The notes below the pieces were generated by a model. It saw only the letters and a program-made list of their open reading frames with translations. It made no database searches and was not told the origin of the DNA. 11,205 nt of DNA from Candidatus Uhrbacteria bacterium (GTDB taxonomy: Bacteria; Patescibacteriota; Patescibacteriia; 2-12-FULL-60-25): the NCBI GenBank assembly GCA_903828685.1, contig CAIKNB010000127.1, positions 1 to 11,205 on the forward strand, in the 5' to 3' direction. Within the stretch, counting starts at the first letter, position 1. Each line of letters begins with the position of its first letter. The translations under genes and the position numbers were made by a program. This document shows positions 1-5,810 of the stretch, one piece after another.

Positions 1-447
1 ATCGAATTGCCGCATGGCGGATACTGTCAGACCGTGAGCGTCAATCCTTGCCCGATCGCCTTGAGCTTCGACTGGTTCGTGGTGGCCAACGAGCAGGATT
101 CACAGCCCGCCGTACAGGCCTCGCAACCCGTCGAACCTACGATCACCGTGGATACGGGAACCACGACTGACACCAGCGCGAGTACCACCACAGACGCGTC
201 AGCCAGCAGCACGGACTCAAACGTGTCCGCATCGAGCACCGACCAGACATCTTCCTCTACTAGTGCGACCTCTGATGCTTCAAGCACCGTGTCCACCCAA
301 GATACCGGCGCAAGCACCACGGAACAGACTTCGGGCGCGACGACGGATAACTCGAACACAGGGACTTCAGAGGACACGACTCAGACCACGACCGATACTT
401 CGACCCAAACGGATACCGGCGCTGATCAGACCACAGTGACGCCATAA
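1..447 (+). CDS. C-terminal part of a surface-type protein with a Thr/Ser/Asp-rich tail (5' truncated by window edge)
   Basis: Frame 1 is open from the first base to the TAA at 445-447, giving 148 visible residues. The true start lies outside the window; the TTG at base 7 is not a convincing start. The first ~31 residues look like the end of a folded beta-rich domain, with two cysteines (visible residues 9 and 17) and the strand-like stretch LSFDWFVVANE. From about residue 37 to the end the chain is low complexity, made almost only of T, S, D, A, Q, G and E with many TDTS/TTTD-like units. Such tails are typical of extracellular stalks or linkers in cell-surface proteins, so export is likely but not shown because the N-terminus is missing. 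No sortase motif or C-terminal membrane anchor is present. I do not recognise the family. The 107-base gap to the next gene has a promoter-like element but no clear terminator. Confidence 0.6.
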   Translation: MELPHGGYCQTVSVNPCPIALSFDWFVVANEQDSQPAVQASQPVEPTITVDTGTTTDTSASTTTDASASSTDSNVSASSTDQTSSSTSATSDASSTVSTQDTGASTTEQTSGATTDNSNTGTSEDTTQTTTDTSTQTDTGADQTTVTP

Positions 448-524
448 AACGATAGCTGGGCGGTTTATACACAGTCGAAAGATTAACTTGGCTTAAAGCT
501 CTCGCGTTGGAGCCGAGGTTGAGG

Positions 525-530
525 TATAAT
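525..530 (+). promoter_or_regulatory. Candidate -10 element (TATAAT) for the LytR_C operon
   Basis: A perfect TATAAT ends 24 bases before the ATG at 555, which would give a leader of roughly 15-20 nt without an SD. No good -35 hexamer is seen at 16-18 bases; the nearest TTG-like match (507-512) is too close. Short or absent leaders recur in this window. Confidence 0.45.
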
Positions 531-554
531 ATTCGCAAATATTAACCTATACAT

Positions 555-1373
555 ATGCCCGTAAGACGCAAAATCACCTCATCCGTCCAACCTCTTCCGC
601 CTTCACCCACGTCAGAGCCGCCTAAAGCGACTTTGCCCAAGGCCTCAATCTCCAGAGGCGCAACTAAATTGCCGCCTTTGGCCATTGCGTTAATCGTCAT
701 CGTGCTGGTGACGGCTGCGCTCTTGGGTATCCGTTCGGTTTGGCACAAGGGAGCGTCAAAACCTGTGGCCGGTTCGCCCAATGCAAACATCGCTTCCACT
801 CCGCAGAGCATCAAAGCACTGATCAGCAAAGTTTCCAGACATATCGTGGTCAAGCAAGGTGAGGATCCGACTGTGGCCACCATCCAGGATGCGAACGTAC
901 TTCGTCAGCAAAATCCGACGTTCTATAAGGATGCGCAAGACGGCGATCGTTTGCTTATCTGGTCTGATAAAGCCGTGCTCTATTCCACGAGTCGCGACAT
1001 CGTCTTGGCTGTACTGCCCATCAGCTTGCCGCCTAATGCCGGGCAAACCGCGAACAGCGCGACTTCCACCGGCTCTGCACAGTCGCAGGAGCTGGCGACC
1101 ATCGAAGTGCGCAATGGTTCTGGTACAAGCGGCATAGGTAAAGCCTTAGCCACCAAGCTCACAGCCGCCGGCCTCAAGGTCCTGACGCCTACCGATGCAA
1201 AGAAGACGTACGCGCAGAGCATCATCGTCAAACTGACGTCTAAAGATTTGCCGCAAACGTTACAAGCTTTGGAGGGTGTGACTAAGAATGCGCAAGTCAC
1301 TTCGTTGCCCGCTGGAGAAAATGCCAGCAAGGCTGATTTCCTGGTTATTGTGGGAGCTGACTACAGCAAATAA
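555..1373 (+). CDS. Single-pass membrane protein with C-terminal LytR_C domain
   Basis: 272 residues. A Pro/Ser/Lys-rich cytoplasmic N-terminus (1-40) is followed by one hydrophobic segment (about 41-60) and an extracytoplasmic part. Residues ~88-157 form a compact domain (VVKQGEDPTVATIQDANVL, then GDRLLIWSDKAVLY) that resembles a module I know from Patescibacteria proteins. After a Ser/Thr/Ala linker (160-180), residues 181-270 match the LytR C-terminal domain pattern: IEVRNGSGTSGIGKALATKL, AAGLKV, a tyrosine before a beta strand, and a closing DFLVIVGADY strand. LytR_C is found after LytR-CpsA-Psr phosphotransferase domains and also alone; here no LCP catalytic domain is present, so an enzymatic role is not supported. 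A binding or scaffolding role at the envelope is inferred. The ATG follows a TATAAT at 525 and has no SD. The next gene starts 13 bases after the stop, suggesting one operon. Confidence 0.8.
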   Translation: MPVRRKITSSVQPLPPSPTSEPPKATLPKASISRGATKLPPLAIALIVIVLVTAALLGIRSVWHKGASKPVAGSPNANIASTPQSIKALISKVSRHIVVKQGEDPTVATIQDANVLRQQNPTFYKDAQDGDRLLIWSDKAVLYSTSRDIVLAVLPISLPPNAGQTANSATSTGSAQSQELATIEVRNGSGTSGIGKALATKLTAAGLKVLTPTDAKKTYAQSIIVKLTSKDLPQTLQALEGVTKNAQVTSLPAGENASKADFLVIVGADYSK

Positions 1374-1386
1374 TCTTTAACACCAT

Positions 1387-1782
1387 ATGTTTAAACTTGA
1401 AGGTTGGAAAAAGACCGTGGTTTTAGGCATCTGGCTCTTTGCTATTTTGGTGCTGGCCACTCTGGCTGCGAACGCTTTGCTTGCTTGGGCGAAGGTGCCT
1501 TCGAGGAACGGCGTGTACGCGGTATTTCTGGCCAATGGCCAGGCTTACTTCGGCAATATCTCACAAGAAAATGACCAGCGTTTGGTGCTGAAGAACATCT
1601 ACTACATTCAAAAAAGCGCGGACAACTCCCAAGCGCAAAACGATGTTACGCTGTTTAAGCTGGGCAACGAGCTGCACGGCCCGGAAGACATGATGGAAAT
1701 AAACAAATCACAGGTCACCTTCATCGAAAAACTCAAGACAGACAGCAAGGTGGTCAAGGCCATCGAGAACTATAAAAAATAA
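1387..1782 (+). CDS. Small conserved-type membrane protein, Patescibacteria-like family of unknown function
   Basis: 131 residues. A short basic N-terminus precedes one hydrophobic helix (about 10-34). The remainder is soluble and probably outside the membrane: a beta-hairpin start (YAVFLANGQAYFGNI), a strand NIYYIQ, then FKLGNELHGPEDMMEINKSQ and VTFIEKLK, ending in a charged helix with KVVKAIENYKK. I recognise this layout (NGQ-YFG, then KLGNELHGPED, then a terminal KVVKAI helix) from hypothetical proteins of Patescibacteria; no function is known to me. It lies 13 bases after the LytR_C gene and 49 before the endonuclease Q gene in the same direction, so co-transcription is likely. No SD precedes the ATG. 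Family assignment is from memory of the pattern, not a search. Confidence 0.8.
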   Translation: MFKLEGWKKTVVLGIWLFAILVLATLAANALLAWAKVPSRNGVYAVFLANGQAYFGNISQENDQRLVLKNIYYIQKSADNSQAQNDVTLFKLGNELHGPEDMMEINKSQVTFIEKLKTDSKVVKAIENYKK

Positions 1783-1831
1783 TTTTCTGGCGGATTGACG
1801 TCTCGAGCCAGCTGTTCCAAGCTACAGGCCT

Positions 1832-3076
1832 ATGCGCGTCATCGCCGATCTCCACATCCACTCCAAATGGTCACGCTCCTGTTCCAAGGAGTTGACGCTG
1901 CTTAACATCGCCAAGGCTTGCGAGCGCAAAGGCATCCAGTTGGTGGCTACGGCTGACGCTTTGCACCCGGCCTGGCGCGCGGATATCGGCGCGCTGCTCG
2001 AAGAGGCAGGGGATGGCGTCTTCAAGCTTAAAGATCAAAGTTCGCCCACGCGTTTTGTGCTATCCACCGAGATTTCCTGCATATATAAGCGCGGCGGCAA
2101 GACGCGCAGGTTGCATCATGTGGTGCTGTTCCCTTCGCTCGCGGCTTTGGACAAGGTCATCGCGGCTTTATCCGCGCGCGGCTGCAATCTCAAGAGCGAC
2201 GGCCGTCCGATCATCGGCTTGGATTCGGAAGAGCTGCTGAAGATAGTATTGGAAGCCGATGCGGATTGTCTGCTCATTCCGGCACACGCCTGGACGCCGT
2301 GGTTTTCCATCTTCGGTTCCAAATCTGGCTTTGATTCCATCCAAGAATGTTTCGGCGAGATGTCGTCGCATATTTATGCCATCGAAACGGGATTGTCGTC
2401 TGACCCGGCCATGAACTGGCGCCTCTCGGCGCTGGATAAGATTTTTCTGGTTTCCGACTCCGATGCGCATTCGTTGGAAAATTTGGGACGTGAAGCCAAT
2501 GTTTTCGAAATGTCGCGTCCGTCATACACGGAACTGCGCCGCATCTTGGTGGAGCACGACGTTTCAAAATTCATCGAGACGCTGGAATTTTTTCCCGAAG
2601 AAGGCAAGTACCATGCGGACGGCCATCGCGATTGCGATTTTTGGTGCGCGCCCGAGCAGACCAAGAAGCTCAAAGGTATATGTCCTAAGTGCGGCAAGCC
2701 TCTGACTGTTGGCGTGATGTACCGCGTGGACGAACTGGCTGACCGGCCGCCGCAGGTCCCGCGCCCGGACGGTTTGCCGCCTTACCGGTCTTTGGTGCCC
2801 TTGGCCGAGTTGATAGCCGAAACCATGGGGGTCGGAAAGGCCTCTAAACGGGTAAAAACGGCCCTAGGGGCCCTGGTTCAGGGCGGATTGAGTGAATTCA
2901 CTATCCTGCTGGATTTGCCTATCCCGGAGCTGGCAAAACTGGCCTCGCCCGAAGTCACGGCAGCGGTCCAAAACATGCGCGAAGGCAGGGTGGAAATCCG
3001 TCCCGGGTACGACGGCGAATTCGGACGGGTCAAAATTTCGGGCGTGAAAAAAAAGAAACAAGCTGAATTGTTCTGA
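1832..3076 (+). CDS. endoQ: Endonuclease Q (EndoQ), PHP-domain DNA repair nuclease
   Basis: 414 residues. EndoQ nicks DNA on the 5' side of deaminated bases (hypoxanthine, uracil, xanthine) and abasic sites, starting an excision-type repair; it was characterised first in Thermococcales and later in some bacteria. The N-terminal PHP metal site is visible: DLHIHS (D6, H8, H10), D42 and H45 in ATADALHP, E80 in LSTEIS, H95/H96, H152 in PAHAWTPW, E185 in ETGLSSDP, and SDSDAHS (D209, D211, H213). A zinc-finger-like segment follows: YHADGHRDCDFWC then CPKCGKPLTVGV (C268, C272, C284, C287), leading into RVDELADRPP, a hallmark of the family. The C-terminus (about 325-400) is the usual helical DNA-contact region. 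Such proteins are often mislabelled as UvrD-like helicases, but no Walker motif exists here. It is the third gene of the probable operon, without an SD, and is followed by a bidirectional terminator. Confidence 0.9.
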   Translation: MRVIADLHIHSKWSRSCSKELTLLNIAKACERKGIQLVATADALHPAWRADIGALLEEAGDGVFKLKDQSSPTRFVLSTEISCIYKRGGKTRRLHHVVLFPSLAALDKVIAALSARGCNLKSDGRPIIGLDSEELLKIVLEADADCLLIPAHAWTPWFSIFGSKSGFDSIQECFGEMSSHIYAIETGLSSDPAMNWRLSALDKIFLVSDSDAHSLENLGREANVFEMSRPSYTELRRILVEHDVSKFIETLEFFPEEGKYHADGHRDCDFWCAPEQTKKLKGICPKCGKPLTVGVMYRVDELADRPPQVPRPDGLPPYRSLVPLAELIAETMGVGKASKRVKTALGALVQGGLSEFTILLDLPIPELAKLASPEVTAAVQNMREGRVEIRPGYDGEFGRVKISGVKKKKQAELF

Positions 3077-3091
3077 AGAATTTTTTTATGA

Positions 3092-3121
3092 AAAACACCT
3101 CGATTTTCACCGGGGTGTTTT
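3092..3121. terminator. Bidirectional intrinsic terminator between endoQ and the lysine-rich peptide gene
   Basis: Arms AAAACACCTCG (3092-3102) and CGGGGTGTTTT (3111-3121) form 11 pairs (one G-U) around an 8-base loop. T-rich flanks exist on both strands (GTGTTTT on plus, GTGTTTTTC on minus), so it can end both the plus operon (stop at 3076) and the minus peptide gene (stop at 3142). Confidence 0.75.
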
Positions 3122-3141
3122 CCTCCTAGAATGGTTCGAGG

Positions 3142-3207
3142 TTATTTCTTCTTCTTCTTGGTTGCCTTCTTCTTCGTTGTCTTCTTGGCAGCTTTCTTCT
3201 TTGCCAT
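3142..3207 (-). CDS. Lysine-rich 21-residue peptide (histone H1-tail-like)
   Basis: The minus strand encodes 21 residues: M-A-K-K-K-A-A-K-K-T-T-K-K-K-A-T-K-K-K-K-K, then TAA. Thirteen are lysine and the rest are Ala, Thr and the initial Met, like one repeat of a histone H1 or HU-type lysine tail. A perfect AGGAGG (3216-3221) lies 8 bases before the ATG, the strongest SD in the first half of the window. A promoter-like pair (3304-3329) and a terminator (3092-3121) frame it as its own transcription unit. Nucleic-acid binding by charge (nucleoid or ribosome association) is an inference; no fold is possible to predict. On the plus strand the same bases read as poly-Phe, which is the shadow. It is too short for default gene finders. 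Confidence 0.7.
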   Translation of the reverse strand: MAKKKAAKKTTKKKATKKKKK

Positions 3208-3303
3208 AATATCATCCTCCTTTCTTTTTGGGATTCGCCCCGATGATTCTCGGGTTCGATGCCGCGCATTGCGCTACGACACGCAACCGCTTAACATGAG
3301 ACC

Positions 3304-3329
3304 AGTATACCACATATTTTGGGTGTCAA
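3304..3329 (-). promoter_or_regulatory. Promoter for the lysine-rich peptide gene
   Basis: On the minus strand TTGACA (3324-3329) and TATACT (3304-3309) are 14 bases apart. The spacing is short, but the -10 is preceded by TGG (extended -10), which can compensate. The predicted leader is about 90 nt, ending in the AGGAGG site. Confidence 0.5.
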
Positions 3330-3407
3330 GTAGTTTTAGCAATCCATGTCAAGAGTCGGGTAGATGTTGGATGCGCGTGGGCGCGCGTACGATCCTAGGT
3401 CTAATTC

Positions 3408-3435
3408 TTGACTAAAATTACGTTTGATGTAGGGT
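3408..3435 (+). promoter_or_regulatory. Weak candidate promoter for the GH5 gene
   Basis: TTGACT (3408-3413) is 16 bases before TAGGGT (3430-3435). The -35 is good, but the -10 matches only three of six positions. The ATG at 3442 lies just after it, so transcription from here would give a leaderless or nearly leaderless message. Confidence 0.3.
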
Positions 3436-3441
3436 AAACGC

Positions 3442-4590
3442 ATGCGCAAGATGATTATGTTGGCGCTCACGTTGACTGTCGGCATATTTGCGGCAGGCGT
3501 TTTGCCGACGCGCGCCGCGCGCGTTCCGGCCAGTGGATTCGTCAGCGTATCCGGTACCACCTTTGTGTTGGCGGGGCATAAATTCATTCCGCAGGGGCTG
3601 AACGACCAGGATTATTCCAGCCTTTGGGACAGTAGCAATACCGCTCCTGGAGATCAGGCTTTGGCCGGCCATTTTAAGGCTTTTTCGGCCTTAGGCTTCA
3701 ATTCCGTGAGGTTGAATATCAAGGCTGATTATCTGGATACGCCGCAAGGTTGGCAGTGGTTGGATAAGCGTTTGGACGAGGCGCGTAAATACGGACTTAA
3801 GGTCATGCTCGACATGCATATCCCGAACGGCGGAGCGCAGCAGGATTACCAACCTAACCAGATAAACCAACAGATTTGGAGCGACCCCAAGTTGCAGCGC
3901 AAATTTATCGCTACCTGGAAAAAGATTTCGGAACGCTACGCGACTAATACCACGATTTGGTCGTATGATTTGATGAATGAACCGGCATCGCGCGACATCA
4001 ATCGCGTTTCGGTACTGTTGCAGCATGTGTGCGACACGATTCGCCAAGCGGACCGCAACCACATCGTGATTCTCCAGCCCATCCAACAATACGATGACGC
4101 GTATCGCGAATCGTATGTGTATGCGCCGCTGCATGACGACAAGTTGGCATACAGCGTGCATTTTTATCGCCCTTATGGTTTTACCGTGCAGCAGGTTTCG
4201 TGGGGCATCACGGATGCGCGCATCATAAAAAATTATCCCACGACTTCCACCTATGACGGAACTTGGGATGCGGCGCGATTGGCGGTGGAATTGCAGTTCA
4301 CGGGATTGGCCGCGGCCCGAGCTGCGGGCGTGCCGGTCGTGATCGGCGAGTTCGGATTGGTTTTTACTCCGGAGCCCAGCGGTCAGCTGGCTTGGATCAA
4401 AGATACGTTGGATGCGGCGCGCGCCGCAGGCGTGGGTTGGTACTATTGGGTATATCAAGCGGCAACTTTGGACAGCAGTGTGGCACTGACCGACGCCTCG
4501 GGAGTCAAGCGCCAAGCTGCGTTGGATATCTTGTCTGCCGCTACGAAAGCCGGAACGCATGCGGCACTAAAACCGATAGCGTTAAGATAG
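3442..4590 (+). CDS. Secreted glycoside hydrolase family 5 (cellulase-like) protein
   Basis: 382 residues. The N-terminus (MRKMIMLALTLTVGIFAAGV, then LPTRA) is a signal peptide with probable cleavage near residue 25, so the enzyme should be exported. The rest is a (beta/alpha)8 barrel with GH5 landmarks in order: a strand-1 segment FIPQGLN (48-54), FNSVRLNI with Arg90, LDMHIP with His126, SYDLMNEPA with Asn179 and the acid/base Glu180, SVHFYRP with His240 and Tyr242, VVIGEFG with the nucleophile Glu303, and WYYWVYQA with Trp336. The full catalytic set is present, so it is probably an active retaining beta-glycosidase. GH5 covers cellulases, mannanases and others, so the substrate cannot be set. 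There is no carbohydrate-binding module, and the C-terminus ends soon after the barrel. It appears monocistronic, with no clear SD and no obvious terminator after the stop. Confidence 0.85.
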   Translation: MRKMIMLALTLTVGIFAAGVLPTRAARVPASGFVSVSGTTFVLAGHKFIPQGLNDQDYSSLWDSSNTAPGDQALAGHFKAFSALGFNSVRLNIKADYLDTPQGWQWLDKRLDEARKYGLKVMLDMHIPNGGAQQDYQPNQINQQIWSDPKLQRKFIATWKKISERYATNTTIWSYDLMNEPASRDINRVSVLLQHVCDTIRQADRNHIVILQPIQQYDDAYRESYVYAPLHDDKLAYSVHFYRPYGFTVQQVSWGITDARIIKNYPTTSTYDGTWDAARLAVELQFTGLAAARAAGVPVVIGEFGLVFTPEPSGQLAWIKDTLDAARAAGVGWYYWVYQAATLDSSVALTDASGVKRQAALDILSAATKAGTHAALKPIALR

Positions 4591-4758
4591 TTATCCACAG
4601 GCAAAAGAGGTATTTACCGTCCAGCGAGGCTGGTGCTAGTTTGGAATTATGGAAAGCGCGCGCCGCTCCGCCTGGTCTCCAGCGCCGTCTCGAGGCAGGT
4701 CGCAGGCAGTCATGCGGCGTCAGCAGCTTCCGTCCTAACTCACCTGTGTTCCAAACGC
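4591..4758 (+). other. Gene-free leader region before the RRM gene, with a lone DnaA-box match
   Basis: The stretch between the GH5 stop and the RRM ATG holds no convincing gene. TTATCCACA (4591-4599) is a perfect DnaA-box 9-mer, but it stands alone. A possible promoter is TTTACC (4613-4618) with a TGC-extended TAGTTT (4637-4642), 18 bases apart; this is weak. The remainder is GC-rich, with small hairpins such as CCAGC/GCTGG (4621-4633), and could be a structured leader of about 110 nt. No SD precedes the ATG. The RRM frame stays open upstream to 4633, but those residues are not RRM-like. Confidence 0.35.
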
Positions 4759-5007
4759 ATGTCGACTAAATTGTTCGTGGGAGGTATCCCATTCCGCATG
4801 TCAGAGGAAGAACTGCGCGGCGCATTCAGCGTCGCCGGCAGCGTGCTCTCGGTGTTCATCGCCAAAGAGCGCGACACCAAGCGTCCTCGCGGCTTCGGTT
4901 TTGTGGAGATGGCCAATAACGACGAGGCGGATAACGCGATTTCCTTGTTCAACGGCAAGGAAATTGGCGGTCGCCGCGTAGCGGTCAACCTGGCCCAGAA
5001 GGCTTGA
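4759..5007 (+). CDS. Single-RRM RNA-binding protein
   Basis: 82 residues, almost exactly one RNA-recognition motif. RNP2 is KLFVGGIPF (4-12) and RNP1 is RPRGFGFVEM (42-51), with the two aromatic RNA-stacking phenylalanines of RNP1 (F46, F48) present. The fold order beta-alpha-beta-beta-alpha-beta is complete: MSEEELRGAF helix, VLSVFIAK strand, DEADNAISLFNG helix, RRVAVNLA final strand. There is no glycine-rich tail. Similar one-RRM proteins are common in cyanobacteria and many other bacteria and are often cold-responsive; a role in RNA stability or translation is inferred. I chose the ATG at 4759 because it begins the domain exactly; an extension to 4633 adds 42 residues of arginine/serine-rich, non-conserved-looking sequence. 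A strong hairpin follows the stop. Confidence 0.9.
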   Translation: MSTKLFVGGIPFRMSEEELRGAFSVAGSVLSVFIAKERDTKRPRGFGFVEMANNDEADNAISLFNGKEIGGRRVAVNLAQKA

Positions 5008-5027
5008 GACCGATCCATCCGAAACCA

Positions 5028-5058
5028 AAACTCCTCCGGTATCACACCGGGGGAGTTT
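5028..5058. terminator. Terminator between convergent RRM and membrane-protein genes
   Basis: Arms 5028-5040 and 5046-5058 form 13 pairs with one G-U (core CTCCTCCGGT against ACCGGGGGAG) and a 5-base loop. A TTTTGGTTT tract follows on the minus strand; the plus side has only TTTGTGTTG. It lies between stops at 5007 (+) and 5075 (-), so it probably serves both, best on the minus strand. Confidence 0.7.
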
Positions 5059-5074
5059 GTGTTGATAAGGGATG

Positions 5075-5800
5075 TCAGTTTTGGAAGGTCAGCGTGGCCA
5101 GGGTCTGCAGCAAATCATTTTGCTCGCGTGCCGAAGATGTGCGCGCCCAGATCAGATGCGTAGTTTGTCCCAGGGATTGCACATGCAGGACGTAAATTTG
5201 ATGTTGCGCATCGTCCGTAGTCCAACCCACGGAACCGATAAGCAGACGTCCGCCCACCGAATAGATGGACGGGGTCGAAGTCGCCAGGGTGCTGATAAGT
5301 TCGCTCTCCAAGCGTTCATCATATGGCGTGAGCGAGAACCAGCGGTCTTCGGGAGTGGAAGAAGTGGTGGCCAGAGCTTGGGATTTGAAGGCTAGAGTCA
5401 AAGCCTGTGCGTCAATATTTTCGATATCGCTGGTCAGCGGAAATTTCAGCGAAACGCCCAAGGGCAAATCGACGGCTTCTTTCCAGCCTTTGATAGCGCG
5501 AGTCGGCGGAGGCGTGAGGGCTTGGGCTTTGCCCAGCAATTCGCGCTCTTCAGCTACGGCGCGCAGCGTATCTTGCGCTTTTTGGACTTCATCATTGGCC
5601 GAGGCGAGTTTTTGGTTGGCGTCTTGGATGGCTTGCTGGCTGGATTGGATAGCTTCGGCTGATTTTTTTTGCGCCTCATCAACTACGGTGGCCAGCCGCG
5701 TCCGATCGTCGTTGGCTTTCTTCAAAAAAATCCCCATGCCTATGCCCACGGCCACGGCCCCGAGCAGGATGGATAGGATAATCGAAGTGTAGCGCTTCAT
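5075..5800 (-). CDS. Membrane-anchored coiled-coil protein of unknown function
   Basis: 241 residues. A basic start (MKRYTS) and a hydrophobic helix (about 7-26) anchor it; the orientation suggests the bulk is outside the cytoplasm. Residues ~28-93 are rich in A, Q, E, K, D and S with heptad-like spacing (DEAQKKSAEAIQSSQQAIQD and onward) and should form a coiled coil. A proline-rich hinge (LTPPPT, about 95-100) leads to a C-terminal domain of about 140 residues with mixed beta strands (GVSLKFPLTSDI, IYSVGGRLLIGSV, HQIYVLHVQSL, THLIWART). I do not recognise this domain. The ATG is only 10 bases after the stop of the CCA-enzyme gene, so the two are probably co-transcribed; a functional link is not implied. 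No SD is seen. Confidence 0.75.
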   Translation of the reverse strand: MKRYTSIILSILLGAVAVGIGMGIFLKKANDDRTRLATVVDEAQKKSAEAIQSSQQAIQDANQKLASANDEVQKAQDTLRAVAEERELLGKAQALTPPPTRAIKGWKEAVDLPLGVSLKFPLTSDIENIDAQALTLAFKSQALATTSSTPEDRWFSLTPYDERLESELISTLATSTPSIYSVGGRLLIGSVGWTTDDAQHQIYVLHVQSLGQTTHLIWARTSSAREQNDLLQTLATLTFQN

Positions 5801-5810
5801 GGCCAGCAGT

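Noticed and set aside
3131..3415. Plus-strand Phe/Val-rich ORF
   Set aside because: Its Phe runs are the antisense image of the lysine codons of the minus-strand peptide gene; the rest crosses that gene's promoter.
4591..4599. Origin of replication suggested by a perfect DnaA box
   Set aside because: It is a single box with no cluster, no adjacent AT-rich element and no dnaA/dnaN neighbour; one chance match is not surprising in this length.
4633..4758. 42-residue extension of the RRM protein
   Set aside because: Arg/Ser/Ala-rich, no similarity to RRM proteins, and the ATG at 4759 begins exactly at the domain.
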